Assembly: GCA_907165275.2 (NCBI GenBank)
Contig: OU015665.1
Coordinates: forward strand, 8,928,001-8,992,000
DNA from: Zygaena filipendulae
Lineage: Eukaryota > Arthropoda > Insecta > Lepidoptera > Zygaenidae
Reading direction: 5' to 3'
Length of the DNA stretch: 64,000 nucleotides
Made by a program: the position numbers and the translations under genes. Positions 58,901-64,000 of this stretch are shown piece after piece. Position 1 is the stretch's first letter. Each line of letters begins with the position of its first letter. Below the pieces are notes generated by a model. The model searched no databases and was not told the DNA's origin. It was given only the letters and a program-made list of their open reading frames with translations.

Positions 58901-59715
58901 AGCCGTTTAGCTGTGAAAGCGTAACAAACAAACAAACAAACAAACTCACTTTCGCATCCAAACTTTAGTAAGGATTAAAGCGAAGACACTTTTCAGATAC
59001 TGCACGACGGCTCGTGAAAATATAAACGAAGAAAACTACACATGTTCTCCAACCAGAAAATCAGCAAGCAAAATCCAATGCATAAATCACACACAACATC
59101 TACCGTAAGTATTGGTATTATTGACTGTCAGTCAGGCACGGATCTACGGGGGGCAATGGGTGCAATCGCTCCCCTGTAAACCAAAAAGTAGGTGCTTTAT
59201 TTAGAAATTCGAAATATCTTCGCGAGCTTACGGCTAAACAAAGTTAAAGCCGTGCAGGTCGATCATTTCCAAAAACTAAGTACCTAATTGAAAAGAAATA
59301 ACATGTTGAAAACTATGAAAAGTTGTATAAAATACATGAGCTCAATTTAGATACCTCTCAATATGAGCCCCTAAATTTTACTATTGTACGCCACTTCTAT
59401 GACCACCCTGTTAAAAAAAAATTGTAGTTCAACCGAAATTAAAAATTACCCCCCTCTCAACCAAATCCTAGATCCGCGCCTGGACTGTCTCATCATAATA
59501 CATAATATACGAATGAATCGTGACCGAAAGGTATGAAATAGCGACTAGATATCCGATAATGAAGTTATCGCTCTTGTTTCAGGGCGAAAGTGATCGTTCA
59601 GAAAATCAATGGTCTCAAAGCTGGAAGGAAATACACATTGCAAGTCACCGCTTCGAACAGAGGCAATACAGTGCCTTACAACCTGTTGTATATTGACACT
59701 AATGTGATATGTTAA
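40764..59715 (+). CDS. NDNF: NDNF-family secreted protein (nord homologue), 12 exons, first coding exon missing
   Basis: Joined exons: 40764-40931, 41249-41361, 41444-41532, 42136-42254, 48878-49170, 51086-51177, 51923-52081, 53711-53822, 54105-54274, 57038-57186, 58997-59104, 59583-59715. All introns are GT-AG and every junction phase fits. They give 567 residues and a TAA stop; vertebrate NDNF has nearly the same length. Residues 8-22 are a signal-peptide-like hydrophobic stretch (ARLVLLVLHAAGAGF). Residues about 40-125 match the NDNF N-terminal region (FITISPC then VRWQL). Residues about 125-320 form a first FN3-like module, with TYCVVVSAK followed by a long Ser/Asn-rich insert. About 340-440 is the middle region, and 455-567 a second FN3-like module ending in a terminal Cys, as in NDNF. 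Known for the family: secreted glycoproteins; fly Nord is a Hedgehog-induced extracellular BMP modulator. The first exon, which must end in phase 2, was not found. Family assignment is strong and comes from residue-pattern recall; no alignment was run. Confidence 0.9.
40965..41095 (+). mobile_element. Helitron-like fragment in intron A-B
   Basis: AAAATTCTTTCACAGATAGG to GAAACCGCAAGGGAACAGCT followed by AG. Confidence 0.58.
41249..41361 (+). CDS. NDNF: NDNF exon B
   Basis: Acceptor TTTCTTTCAG, donor G/GTAACC. It encodes LEMNTSSISQSP followed by VFITISPC and DVRWQLRRG. This is the pattern around the first conserved Cys of NDNF proteins. The Ser at the A-B junction and the Asp at the B-C junction are split codons. 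Confidence 0.9.
41444..41532 (+). CDS. NDNF: NDNF exon C
   Basis: Acceptor GGTTTTCAG, donor CAG/GTAAAT, 89 bp. It encodes NLSIMKEYSG through NNSRYVLQ and ends in phase 0. The tail corresponds to the strand before the variable loop of the NDNF N-terminal domain. Confidence 0.85.
41755..42080. repeat. Decayed MITE cluster in NDNF intron C-D
   Basis: CCCCCTTAGCCTTGTTGACA at 41759 is inverted at 41873-41897 (GATTGTCAACTTGGCTAAGG). A third, related copy (GCTCCCTTAGCTATGTTGAA) lies at 42052. These are probably the ends of two nested or tandem elements. Confidence 0.6.
42136..42254 (+). CDS. NDNF: NDNF exon D
   Basis: Acceptor CACTTCTCAG, donor AAAG/GTAGGA, 119 bp. It encodes LTSSTGGAVAMSVRG through RRLVANWDQ, the end of the NDNF domain and the W-containing strand that opens the first FN3-like module. 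The following intron is the longest here, about 6.6 kb, and holds many repeats. Confidence 0.85.
42330..42502 (+). mobile_element. Helitron-like fragment in intron D-E
   Basis: TGATGCGAGAGATAATAACT to AAAATCGCGGGGAAACAGCT. Confidence 0.55.
43026..43385 (+). other. Open frame of 119 codons in NDNF intron, unrecognised
   Basis: It starts at ATG (MAVTRHDNYTYLSN) and ends WRRGRHSYFSTL. I recognise no domain. It is followed by AATAAAG and an (ATTTC)n tract, so it is more likely the 3' part of an unknown retroelement than a nested gene. Confidence 0.3.
43463..43501. repeat. (ATTTC)n short microsatellite
   Basis: TTTATTTC then repeated ATTTC units following AATAAAG. It looks like the tail of a retroelement whose body upstream (43380-43460) I cannot place. 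Confidence 0.7.
44815..45030 (+). mobile_element. Helitron-like copy in intron D-E
   Basis: AAAGCACAAACTGACTGACT to GAAACCGCACGGGACAGCTA and G at 45030. Confidence 0.65.
45098..45413 (+). mobile_element. Helitron-like copy in intron D-E
   Basis: TCTATATAAATAAAAATTAA to GAAACCACGGGGTACAGTAT; CTAG mutated. Confidence 0.55.
45546..45592. repeat. Imperfect hairpin
   Basis: TAGTTTATTTATTAGCCA and TGGCTAATAAATAACTA face each other across CTGTATTC. Confidence 0.75.
46091..46205 (-). mobile_element. SINE family A fragment
   Basis: Reverse complement of the SINE 3' half: CACAACACAGATCTACTTGA then AACCAAGCAAACGTGGTA. NDNF intron D-E. Confidence 0.7.
46735..46990 (+). repeat. Lepidopteran-type interspersed repeat
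   Basis: TTCAGGGTTCCGTACATCAA, then GGATCACTTTGTTGTCTGTC with a TCTG run, then GAAGTATCGAGTTGAAAT. I recognise the pattern from many lepidopteran introns; family name unknown. Confidence 0.6.
47089..47383. mobile_element. MITE with about 46-bp inverted ends
   Basis: Sequence from ACAAAACTAAAAAGC at the left returns as its exact reverse complement at the right over about 46 bp. Inside, a second inverted pair (CCACTTTTCGAT / ATCGAAAAGTGG) brackets a GC-rich core of about 125 bp with a short open frame. It lies in the NDNF intron between exons D and E. Superfamily not determined. Confidence 0.78.
47390..47975 (-). repeat. Interspersed repeat with GAAGTCGGTT termini
   Basis: GGAAGTCGGTT occurs at 47386 and 47970, and AAGTCGGTTTG at 47450, with paired CATCATCAG...CCCGATTTGG text inside. 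A fragment (TTTTTGAAGTCGGTTAG) also lies at 482. Exact family uncertain. Confidence 0.5.
48343..48665 (-). mobile_element. TGACGTCA MITE, copy 6 (inverted), in NDNF intron
   Basis: Reverse orientation relative to copies 1 and 3-5. Two TGACGTCA sites flank GCTAAAACCGCCATACAAAC. It lies about 210 bp upstream of exon E. Confidence 0.85.
48878..49170 (+). CDS. NDNF: NDNF exon E (first FN3-like module with polar insert)
   Basis: Acceptor TTCTGTTTCAG, donor TTCA/GTGAGT, 293 bp. It reads SPIDPQTTTYCVVVSAKRNY, then TTLCAAQLD, then a Ser/Asn/Asp-rich stretch with several N-x-S/T sites, then VKSVFRRKKF. The YCVV strand and the long insert before the next strand are both NDNF traits. This is the largest exon of the gene in the window. 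Confidence 0.92.
49226..49399 (+). mobile_element. Helitron-like copy in intron E-F
   Basis: TATTATAAATAACGTAAATC to AAACCGCTAGGAACAGCTAG. Closely related to 50130-50325. Confidence 0.68.
49469..50129 (+). mobile_element. Tandemly repeated Helitron-like array in intron E-F
   Basis: Starts TCTATACTAATATTATAAAG. A first CTAG end lies at 49614-49617; then body units (AAGCTACAGTGATCCTGAGT, CCCGGAATTCCCGCGGGAAC, GGATCTACTTATTATAGATA) repeat about four times. Closes with the hairpin and CTAG at 50126-50129. Confidence 0.78.
50130..50325 (+). mobile_element. Helitron-like copy after the array
   Basis: TATTATAACTAACGTAACTC to AAACCGCTAGGAACTGCTAG. Confidence 0.68.
50326..51085. other. Intron E-F, right part
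   Basis: No repeat with a partner in the window and no frame. The other clean intron stretches are 51516-51922 and 53004-53367. Confidence 0.45.
51086..51177 (+). CDS. NDNF: NDNF exon F
   Basis: Acceptor ATATGACAG, donor AAA/GTAAGT, 92 bp. It encodes RSTKVTDEDPAIACVGDRTH then HLIENLDPSK. The IACVG...NL.P pattern matches the closing strands of FN3-1 in NDNF. A MITE begins 14 bp past the donor. Confidence 0.9.
51192..51515 (-). mobile_element. TGACGTCA MITE, copy 7 (inverted), next to exon F donor
   Basis: Very similar to copy 6. It starts 14 bp after the NDNF exon F donor. Both TGACGTCA sites intact. Confidence 0.87.
51923..52081 (+). CDS. NDNF: NDNF exon G
   Basis: Acceptor TTGTGTTTCAG, donor AAG/GTATCG, 159 bp, phase 0 at both ends. 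It encodes SYYVSLFGISPDRSAGS, then LLATETVKPRS, then KAEIRGKSVYYFK. It finishes FN3-1 and enters the middle region. Confidence 0.9.
52117..52158 (-). mobile_element. SINE family A tail fragment
   Basis: A 42-bp piece containing AGATCTACTTGATCCCAC in reverse orientation, 36 bp past the exon G donor. Confidence 0.6.
52187..52681. mobile_element. Non-autonomous hAT-like element
   Basis: It is flanked by perfect 8-bp duplications AACTAAAA (52179-52186 and 52682-52689). The ends are imperfect inverted repeats beginning CAGTATTTCTC and CAGAGATTCTG, as in hAT elements. No transposase frame. It lies in the NDNF intron between exons G and H. Confidence 0.85.
52811..53003 (-). mobile_element. Helitron-like copy in intron G-H
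   Basis: CTAGCTGTTCCCCGCGGTTT to AATTTCGAATTTATAAGAAA. Confidence 0.74.
53368..53612. mobile_element. Nested-palindrome MITE in NDNF intron
   Basis: Outer arms ACGGCCGCACTCAGAGACG and CCACTCTGACTGCAGCAGT with the same inner GACGTTCATTAAAT / TTCATGAACGTCTCTG pair. It ends about 100 bp upstream of exon H. Confidence 0.78.
53711..53822 (+). CDS. NDNF: NDNF exon H
   Basis: Acceptor TTCTAACAG, donor ATAG/GTAAGT, 112 bp. It encodes ATVGAGGGIWLAVTTCGGAV then DVEVLARGKRLHFAKNI. This matches the NDNF middle domain, where a single Cys strand is followed by a hydrophobic-charged strand. Confidence 0.88.
54105..54274 (+). CDS. NDNF: NDNF exon I
   Basis: Acceptor CCATCACAG, donor GAG/GTTAGT, 170 bp. 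It encodes DPHSKFFIAAPMLPSSMQQS, a polar stretch, then RYVIKIVPSRWERVGALSVE. The first Asp is a split codon shared with exon H. Confidence 0.85.
54310..54490 (+). repeat. Probable interspersed repeat remnant
   Basis: GAGTTCCCTTGGGAACTC palindrome followed by AGTCAGTGAGTCAGTGACCC, a pattern shared by lepidopteran repeat tails. It directly follows exon I's donor region. Confidence 0.45.
54508..54650 (+). mobile_element. LINE 3' end with (CAAA)n tail
   Basis: GGAAGAAATCCCCTCGCGGG, AAGTCCGCC, CAATAAAGTATA and then (CAAA)4. NDNF intron I-J. Confidence 0.68.
54716..54766 (-). mobile_element. LINE 3'-end fragment, inverted
   Basis: The reverse strand reads TTGTCTGGAAGAGATCGCTC then GAGCGATAAAACC. 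It converges on the + strand LINE tail 70 bp away. Confidence 0.62.
54765..54958 (+). mobile_element. Helitron-like copy in intron I-J
   Basis: ATTATAAATGAGAAAGTGAG to GCGGGTGAAACTATGAAACT; hairpin eroded. Lies 16 bp left of the Tc1 element. Confidence 0.65.
54976..56521 (-). mobile_element. Tc1-type DNA transposon (DD34E) with near-intact ends
   Basis: 1546 bp in an NDNF intron. Both ends carry a 36-bp inverted repeat starting CACACATCAAAA, with only two differences between ends. TA dinucleotides flank it (54974-54975 and 56522-56523), the Tc1/mariner target duplication. The transposase inside is on the minus strand and broken. Confidence 0.93.
55244..56270 (-). pseudogene. Tc1-like transposase, inactivated
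   Basis: The N-terminal part (56252 down to 55848) is a paired helix-turn-helix DNA-binding domain: REEMLRAVGMLEAGARQRTV then SRLWTRYRITGSV. The C-terminal part (55582 down to 55244) has HDNARPH and SPDLNPTEHAWD, with exactly 34 residues between the second catalytic Asp and the Glu: DD34E. Damage: an in-frame stop at 56259-56261 right after the likely start, and stops or frameshifts across 55583-55847 where the first catalytic Asp should be. It would bind its own end repeats and cut and paste the element if intact. Confidence 0.9.
56597..57033. repeat. Dispersed repeat, copy 2, abutting NDNF exon J
   Basis: About 99% identical to 17900-18337. Its last base is 4 bp before the first base of NDNF exon J (57038), so only CTAG separates repeat from exon. 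Confidence 0.88.
57038..57186 (+). CDS. NDNF: NDNF exon J (FN3-2 start), directly after a repeat
   Basis: Acceptor ATTCTAG, donor ATAAG/GTGATT, 149 bp. It encodes IVASTTRWGMNTPELSQ through RSCRSVDIAFLP. The C-x4-D-IAFLP strand corresponds to the start of the last FN3 module. The acceptor has a weak pyrimidine tract, and a 437-bp dispersed repeat ends only 4 bp upstream of the exon. Confidence 0.87.
57205..57421 (+). mobile_element. Helitron-like copy after exon J
   Basis: CCTTAGATACCTACTATTGT to GAAACCGCGGGGAACAGCTA and G. Starts 18 bp past the exon J donor. Confidence 0.72.
57422..57608 (+). mobile_element. Helitron-like copy, tandem to the previous
   Basis: TAATATTATAAAGAGGTAAA to CACCGCGGGGAACAGCTAG; part of the hairpin is deleted. 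Confidence 0.68.
57721..58119. mobile_element. Nested-palindrome MITE split by a SINE
   Basis: The left half is 57721-57896 and the right arm 58080-58119 (AGTCGACTCTGAGTGCGG). A SINE occupies 57897-58079, and the inner right arm (CGTCTCTGAGTGCGGCAG) is lost at the junction. Confidence 0.75.
57897..58079 (+). mobile_element. SINE family A copy inserted in a MITE
   Basis: 5'-truncated copy from GGACTTTGTGTGATGAACAC to a (TTA)n tail. It interrupts the nested-palindrome MITE at 57721-58119. Confidence 0.78.
58390..58735 (+). repeat. Probable interspersed repeat
   Basis: Contains CATGCCAAATTTTAGCTTTC and GATGATCATCAGTGAGTAGT, words typical of a dispersed lepidopteran repeat. No second copy in the window to prove it. 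Confidence 0.45.
58840..58975 (-). mobile_element. Helitron-like fragment before exon K
   Basis: CGACGAACCTCTGACAACGT, GATCGGTTGAGCCGTTTAGC and an ACAAACAAACAAACAAAC run. It ends about 20 bp before exon K. Confidence 0.55.
58997..59104 (+). CDS. NDNF: NDNF exon K
   Basis: Acceptor CACTTTTCAG, donor ACC/GTAAGT, 108 bp. It encodes RYCTTARENINEENYTCSP then KSASKIQCINHTQHL. The FCIY-like start and the two further Cys match the FN3-2 insert of NDNF. Confidence 0.88.
59131..59482. mobile_element. hAT-like MITE filling most of an NDNF intron
   Basis: Inverted ends read CAGGCACGGATCTA and CAGGCGCGGATCTA. The flanks GACTGTCA and GACTGTCT form a 7/8 duplication, offset by two bases from the CAG end. 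It takes up about three quarters of the 478-bp intron between exons K and L. Confidence 0.75.
59583..59715 (+). CDS. NDNF: NDNF exon L (last coding exon)
   Basis: Acceptor CTTGTTTCAG. It encodes AKVIVQKINGLKAGRKYTLQ, then VTASNRGN, and ends DTNVIC before TAA. The GL.AG..Y.L.V pattern is the classic last-strand region of FN3, and NDNF proteins also end in Cys. Confidence 0.92.
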
Positions 59716-59789
59716 GAAAATTAACAGCAGGTAGAGTAGACCGACGTATCTACATTAAAAGAGGACTCTATCACCAGGAGATCTAAAAT

Positions 59790-60095
59790 CAAAATCCTTA
59801 CTAATTTTATAAATGCGAAAGTGAGTTTGTTTGTTTGTTACGCTTTCATGCCTCAACGGCTTAAAGGATCATCATTTAGCATTTAGCAACTTTAGCATAC
59901 ACGTTGTCACTTGTCAGGGGTACAGAAAAGGACATAGAGAAATTTTTCTCCCGGAATTCCCACGGGAACTCCGAAATTAACGCGGAAGAAACTACATTAA
60001 ATTTTGCAAATTATCTACACGTTGTCAAATAGGTATAGAAAAAATATATCTACTTATGTACTTTTATCTCGGAATACCCGCGGGGAGCAGCTAAT
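59790..60095 (+). mobile_element. Helitron-like copy in NDNF 3' region
   Basis: TCCTTACTAATTTTATAAAT to TACCCGCGGGGAGCAGCTAA. If the polyA site is at about 60450, this copy lies in the 3' UTR. Confidence 0.65.
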
Positions 60096-60434
60096 TTTGT
60101 AAAGATGCGCTTCTGATACAGTTCTCTTAAATTATTATGTAGTTTAAACAGTATTAATTAAATAAGTATAAAATTAAGTAAATATCCTTAGTATATTGTT
60201 GTGGTTGTTCTTTATTTAGGTACCTAATACCTACCAACTTAACTTTTTTTTCTCTGAATGACTTAACTTGAGTTATTATTATGTACAATAAGTTATTCGA
60301 TTAAAACGAACAAGTTGAGGCATTTTACAAGATTATTACGCGCGAGTTAATTAGGTACCTTCCTAGTTACTATTCAGTGATAAGTTTCTCAATATTATTG
60401 TTGTACCTAAGTTCCTAGTAAAATTTTGTATGTA

Positions 60435-60440
60435 AATAAA
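60435..60440 (+). terminator. Candidate NDNF polyadenylation signal
   Basis: An AATAAA hexamer lies about 720 bp past the NDNF stop codon. It is the best canonical hexamer in this stretch, but AT-rich DNA makes chance matches common and no cleavage site can be proved. Confidence 0.35.
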
Positions 60441-60867
60441 AGTTATATTATAGGTTAGGAAAAAATTTCATGATATTTTATTAATTAATATTATTTACAT
60501 ACTAAGTTCATGAATATGTATGTACCTACCTACGTAGAGATATTGTTGATGGGTAGTTAAGAAAGGATGAATAATTCTCTGATTTAACTTCTTAACGATT
60601 TATTACTTGACACACGACACGATACACACACGACACGTCTTCACAATTTTCTAATTCCTTCCTTCAAAGAGAAAACTTCTAGCTACTTCGAACACAGACA
60701 TCAGATATTCTAAATGAAAAATAAAAGAGCGCTTGCAACTTGGTAGGTATACATATGACAGAAGTTTTAAACTAGGTAGGTAGGTACTTTGCTCAGAAGA
60801 ATATTATTCTTCTGAGGTACTTTGCTTTAGACACATTTCATAAAAAAATGATCGCAATGCCGTAATA
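60441..60867. other. NDNF-ZNF277 intergenic, left part
   Basis: AT-rich, with TAGGTAGGTA and the repeated ACTTTGCTCAGAAGAATATT / ATTCTTCTGAGGTACTTTGC palindromic patch at 60785-60825. 61176-61778 is unassigned. Confidence 0.45.
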
Positions 60868-61175
60868 GGCTATTTGACAAAGTTTTTTTATTTTCAGCTC
60901 ATCCTATAGATTCATAAAAAATATTATTAACGTATTTTTTCTTTTTTTACATAAGCAAAAATAACGGATACGTTGAGTCGAAATGTCGCGTGATGTCACA
61001 AACAGGTGTTGTTTTTACCTGCACATGACGTTACGAGCCCTCACTCTAAACTATAATGCGCTTTATCCAAGTATATTTTCATTAATTTGAAAAATCAAAA
61101 TATACGTGTCTATTATTTTTTTATTATCTAACTGAGGGACTAAATAGAATTAGGAAAAAAATTAGTCAAATAGCC
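60868..61175 (+). mobile_element. TGACGTCA MITE, diverged copy 8
   Basis: Ends GGCTATTTGAC and GTCAAATAGCC, a variant terminus. The core sites have decayed (GTGATGTCAC, ATGACGTTAC). It lies between NDNF and ZNF277. Confidence 0.72.
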
Positions 61176-61781
61176 TATTCCATAAATCCCATGAACTTTC
61201 CAACCTACCTACCTAATTATTAAGTTTGTTTACAAGGTATTATCTCAGAGTAAATAACGTATTATTAGAATTTTTAAATCTTTTTCTATGGCCTATTAGT
61301 TTTATGTTATGTTATGAATAATGATAAATTATACATTTTTAATAATCAAATTACCTTCTTTTATTTGACAATGTTAATTAATAATAAAAATCTCTCTCTT
61401 CTGCTAATTCTTCAATTATGGCGAAACGCCAATGATAATATTAGATTAAACCCCATTAAAATCCTGGTTCTCTCGAAAACCAGTTTCCTGCCCAGGGTTC
61501 TCATCTCATCTTTTTAGATGCTGAAAAATTACTGAAATAATGAAGACGCGTGTGTTCGGTATTCGATACCTACATGGTAGTGATAAAATTTTTGTTACGA
61601 GAATAGCAAAACCCGTTTTGAGAGCTGAATCGCAGCGATATCGCTCAGATTTTATTACGAAAATTTTATTACGGTAACTCGGTACCACTGAATATCAAAA
61701 TCACTACGTTTTAAAAGTCAGCGCTTTCATACTAATCGCTGAAATCTATAAAAGCATTTGGTGCCAACCACAAACTACTTA

Positions 61782-62673
61782 GGGTGGATTTCACCGTTGA
61801 AATTGAACGCGATCAATCCACGCTAACCCGGTTTACGTGCTGTAATCGAGTTCAAAATCACCATTTGGATTTCACCAACAAAAACTGAACGCGTTCAAGG
61901 CTGAACGCGGTACATACTCTGAACGGCCGATTTTGGTCGGTTAGCGTTTCTGAACGCGGTTTAGAGAGAACTGTCAAAACATTGTTGTCATGTCGCCTTG
62001 TTTTCATTGGCTTTATTTTGCGGAATATTTTATGGTTATAATGAAAAGAGAATTACCACTGAGTTTTGAGGATAGTGATAATGGGCATACCTACGCGTCA
62101 GAGAAGAACTCTTCGGCACTCTGGATGACAAAGACTTTGTTATAAGATTTCGTCTCACTTAATCAACTGTTTTGTCTGAAATGAAGTAGGTACCTACCTT
62201 TAATGAAGATAAAATTGAATTTCCACCAAACATGTACCGACGCCAACGTCAACTAGGTATTTCGTACTTATTGTTTACTGCCTATTATTTACTATGTTAA
62301 ACACATACAATTTTTACTAAAATCCTAAAAATTCTGAATAGGTACTCAAATCACAATCAAAAGAAACGAACTACGCGAACTCACAAAGAACAAAGAAATA
62401 GGTAACGCGCGACTCAAAAATGATGCTAGGTAGGTACCTACCTACTTTAGGGCCTTTTTATGTCGTTATCGTCACTTTTTGTTAAGAACCTTATGGCACT
62501 TTGTTTATGATTGCAGTTAAACTTCGTTTTCATAAACGCGATCAAGACATTGCTTCGAGATGCCGGTGAAATCAATTCGTCGTAAATCGAGATCAAAACA
62601 AACATTTGAACTCCGTTATGCAAAACGTAGTTCTATTAAACGCGGCTTTGAGAGAAAACGGTGAAATCCACCC
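61782..62673. mobile_element. Non-autonomous PIF/Harbinger-like element
   Basis: Perfect 17-bp inverted ends (GGGTGGATTTCACCGTT) flanked by TTA on both sides (61779-61781, 62674-62676). A 3-bp TTA/TAA duplication and GGG ends are features of the PIF/Harbinger superfamily. The body has many GAACGCG/CGCGTTC words near both ends and no transposase. It lies about 1 kb upstream of the ZNF277 start. Confidence 0.82.
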
Positions 62674-62676
62674 TTA

Positions 62677-63665
62677 GAGATAGGTACTACCGGTGCCAAC
62701 CTTAACCTTACCAATGTAAGACGCGGTCAGGGGGATTTGGTTAGGTATTCCAAAGTTGGTAAGGAAGTTATTGCATAGATCCATGGCGTCCATAGTCAAT
62801 TTTGCTTCAAGGCAGTCACTGCAGTGTTGATGGGCTCGTTTTTTTTGTTAAATTTACCCCAATGGGGAAGGCAAGGAAGCTAAGTCCATACAACCAATTC
62901 AGTTGTATTTTTTCTTCTGAAGTTATTTAAGTACATCGAAATGAATTGGTGAGATGCATTTCGATACTTTACCGGAACTTTTGGCAGCAACTATTCACAG
63001 TTGAACCTTATTAGGACGCTCTGTGGGAAGTTGTATAGTAAAATGACAACCCCCGACGAACGTTCTCTTTCATCATAATTCACTGTTGTCGCACATTGTT
63101 TATCACTAATGGATCACTACTAGGCAAAATCCACCACATTTAGACTATAATAATCACGATAAACTAATTTGTAAAACAAAGAAAAATAAAATTGACGTTC
63201 GATTTTGCCCAAATCCCGCCAAAAGTTCAAGCCAACGACAATAAGTGACTGATACATTCGTCTTCCACGTTCGACAGTTGTCATATCAATTTGTCAAATT
63301 GTCACTCGTTAACTTGTCATTAATTGTCAAAGCTTGAAAAGTGAAAACCTCAGATAACTGTGAAAACCTTTCTTTTCTGTGCAGTTATATTTTATTTAAT
63401 TATTGAATTGAACTATTTTCTTAGTTTATCCTCAAAGAGTTAGAAATAAACTCTTTAGAGTTGCTTTAAAGCAAAGATAATAATTATAATCACTACGTGC
63501 TTTGGAGTTAAAAATCGATTCAGATCCAGCTTGTGTTGATCCAGCTGAATTCAGAAAAGATTTGTTTATAGGTACGAATTTTGTTTGACCACTGGATTAA
63601 AATCAACGGTGGACGCTGTAGATTTTCAAAAGTGCTATAAGAAAAAGTTCGACTATCCTACTGAA
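62677..63665. other. ZNF277 upstream region
   Basis: No gene. 63270-63340 is dense in TTGTCA/TGTCAA words (about five in 60 bp), which may be promoter sequence for ZNF277. No TATA box at a convincing distance. Confidence 0.4.
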
Positions 63666-63927
63666 ATGAAATCTGCGGTTTCGGCAAGTGAACATAAATA
63701 TTTTGGACCTTTGACTTTACATCAAAAGTGCGAGATACCATCTATATTCAAAAATGAAGAATCATTTGAGTGCGCATGTATTTTGTGCGAAGAAAAGTTC
63801 ATGTTACCGATATCAGAAAAGCAATTGTTGACACACCTATTCATGGTGCACCGGCTAGTGATAGCCGACGTGAACCAAGTGGCAGATCTGAACGAGTATC
63901 TGCGGTATTGGCGTTTGAGATTTAAAG
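63666..63927 (+). CDS. ZNF277: ZNF277-type C2H2 zinc finger protein, first exon only
   Basis: From ATG at 63666 the frame runs 87 codons to a donor (AAAG/GTTAGT). The frame is open back to 63549 without another ATG, so this is the first usable Met; an upstream spliced exon cannot be excluded. It contains one C2H2 finger (C-I-L-C, then H-LFMV-H) followed by RLVIADVNQVADLNEYLRYW. This is the hallmark of ZNF277, which in other animals has LVIADV-x-L-AD then YILYWRKRF. Known for the family: binds ribosomal protein uS5 and has been linked to Polycomb PRC1 recruitment. The remaining exons lie beyond the window. Confidence 0.85.
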
Positions 63928-64000
63928 GTTAGTTTGGGTGCTTTGTACCTACTATTTTAAAGGTTAGTGTAAACATGGGAATGGACTGTACTGAAATAAT

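Overview
The window looks like nuclear DNA of a lepidopteran (moth or butterfly). It is AT-rich, full of TACCTA/TAGGTA oligomers, and packed with repeats typical of Lepidoptera: CTAG-ended Helitron-like elements, tRNA-derived SINEs, a Jockey-type LINE and many MITEs. It carries two host protein-coding genes, both on the + strand and both joined here from exons by reading frame and splice sites.

Layout. 1-40.76 kb holds no host exon I can prove. It is intergenic or 5'-intron DNA made of mobile elements. Highlights are large inverted repeats (9.4-11.2 kb), a perfect ATTCT-type microsatellite of about 750 bp (14.86-15.61 kb), a young 5'-truncated LINE flanked by a 50-bp target duplication (18.77-20.62 kb), and an 8-bp minisatellite grown inside a Helitron (30.0-30.35 kb). 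From 40,764 to 59,715, twelve phase-compatible exons encode 567 residues of an NDNF-family secreted protein (Drosophila nord): an N-terminal NDNF region followed by two fibronectin III-like modules. Only the very first coding exon is missing. Its introns hold Helitrons, hAT-like elements with 8-bp duplications, a dead Tc1 element with near-intact ends, and a 437-bp repeat that stops 4 bp before an exon. From 63,666 to 63,927 lies what is probably the first coding exon of a ZNF277-type C2H2 zinc finger gene, which runs off the right end.

No operons, CRISPR arrays, rRNA or functional tRNA genes are visible. The two genes are neighbours only; nothing in the sequence says they act together. I did not find a clearly new biological system. 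The most unusual signals are the 50-bp LINE target duplication, the repeat that supplies nearly all of a 3' splice region, a MITE family whose full-length copies mostly carry a pair of TGACGTCA palindromes, and composite or tandem Helitron-like arrays. All coordinates were read by eye, and repeat borders given without target duplications are approximate.
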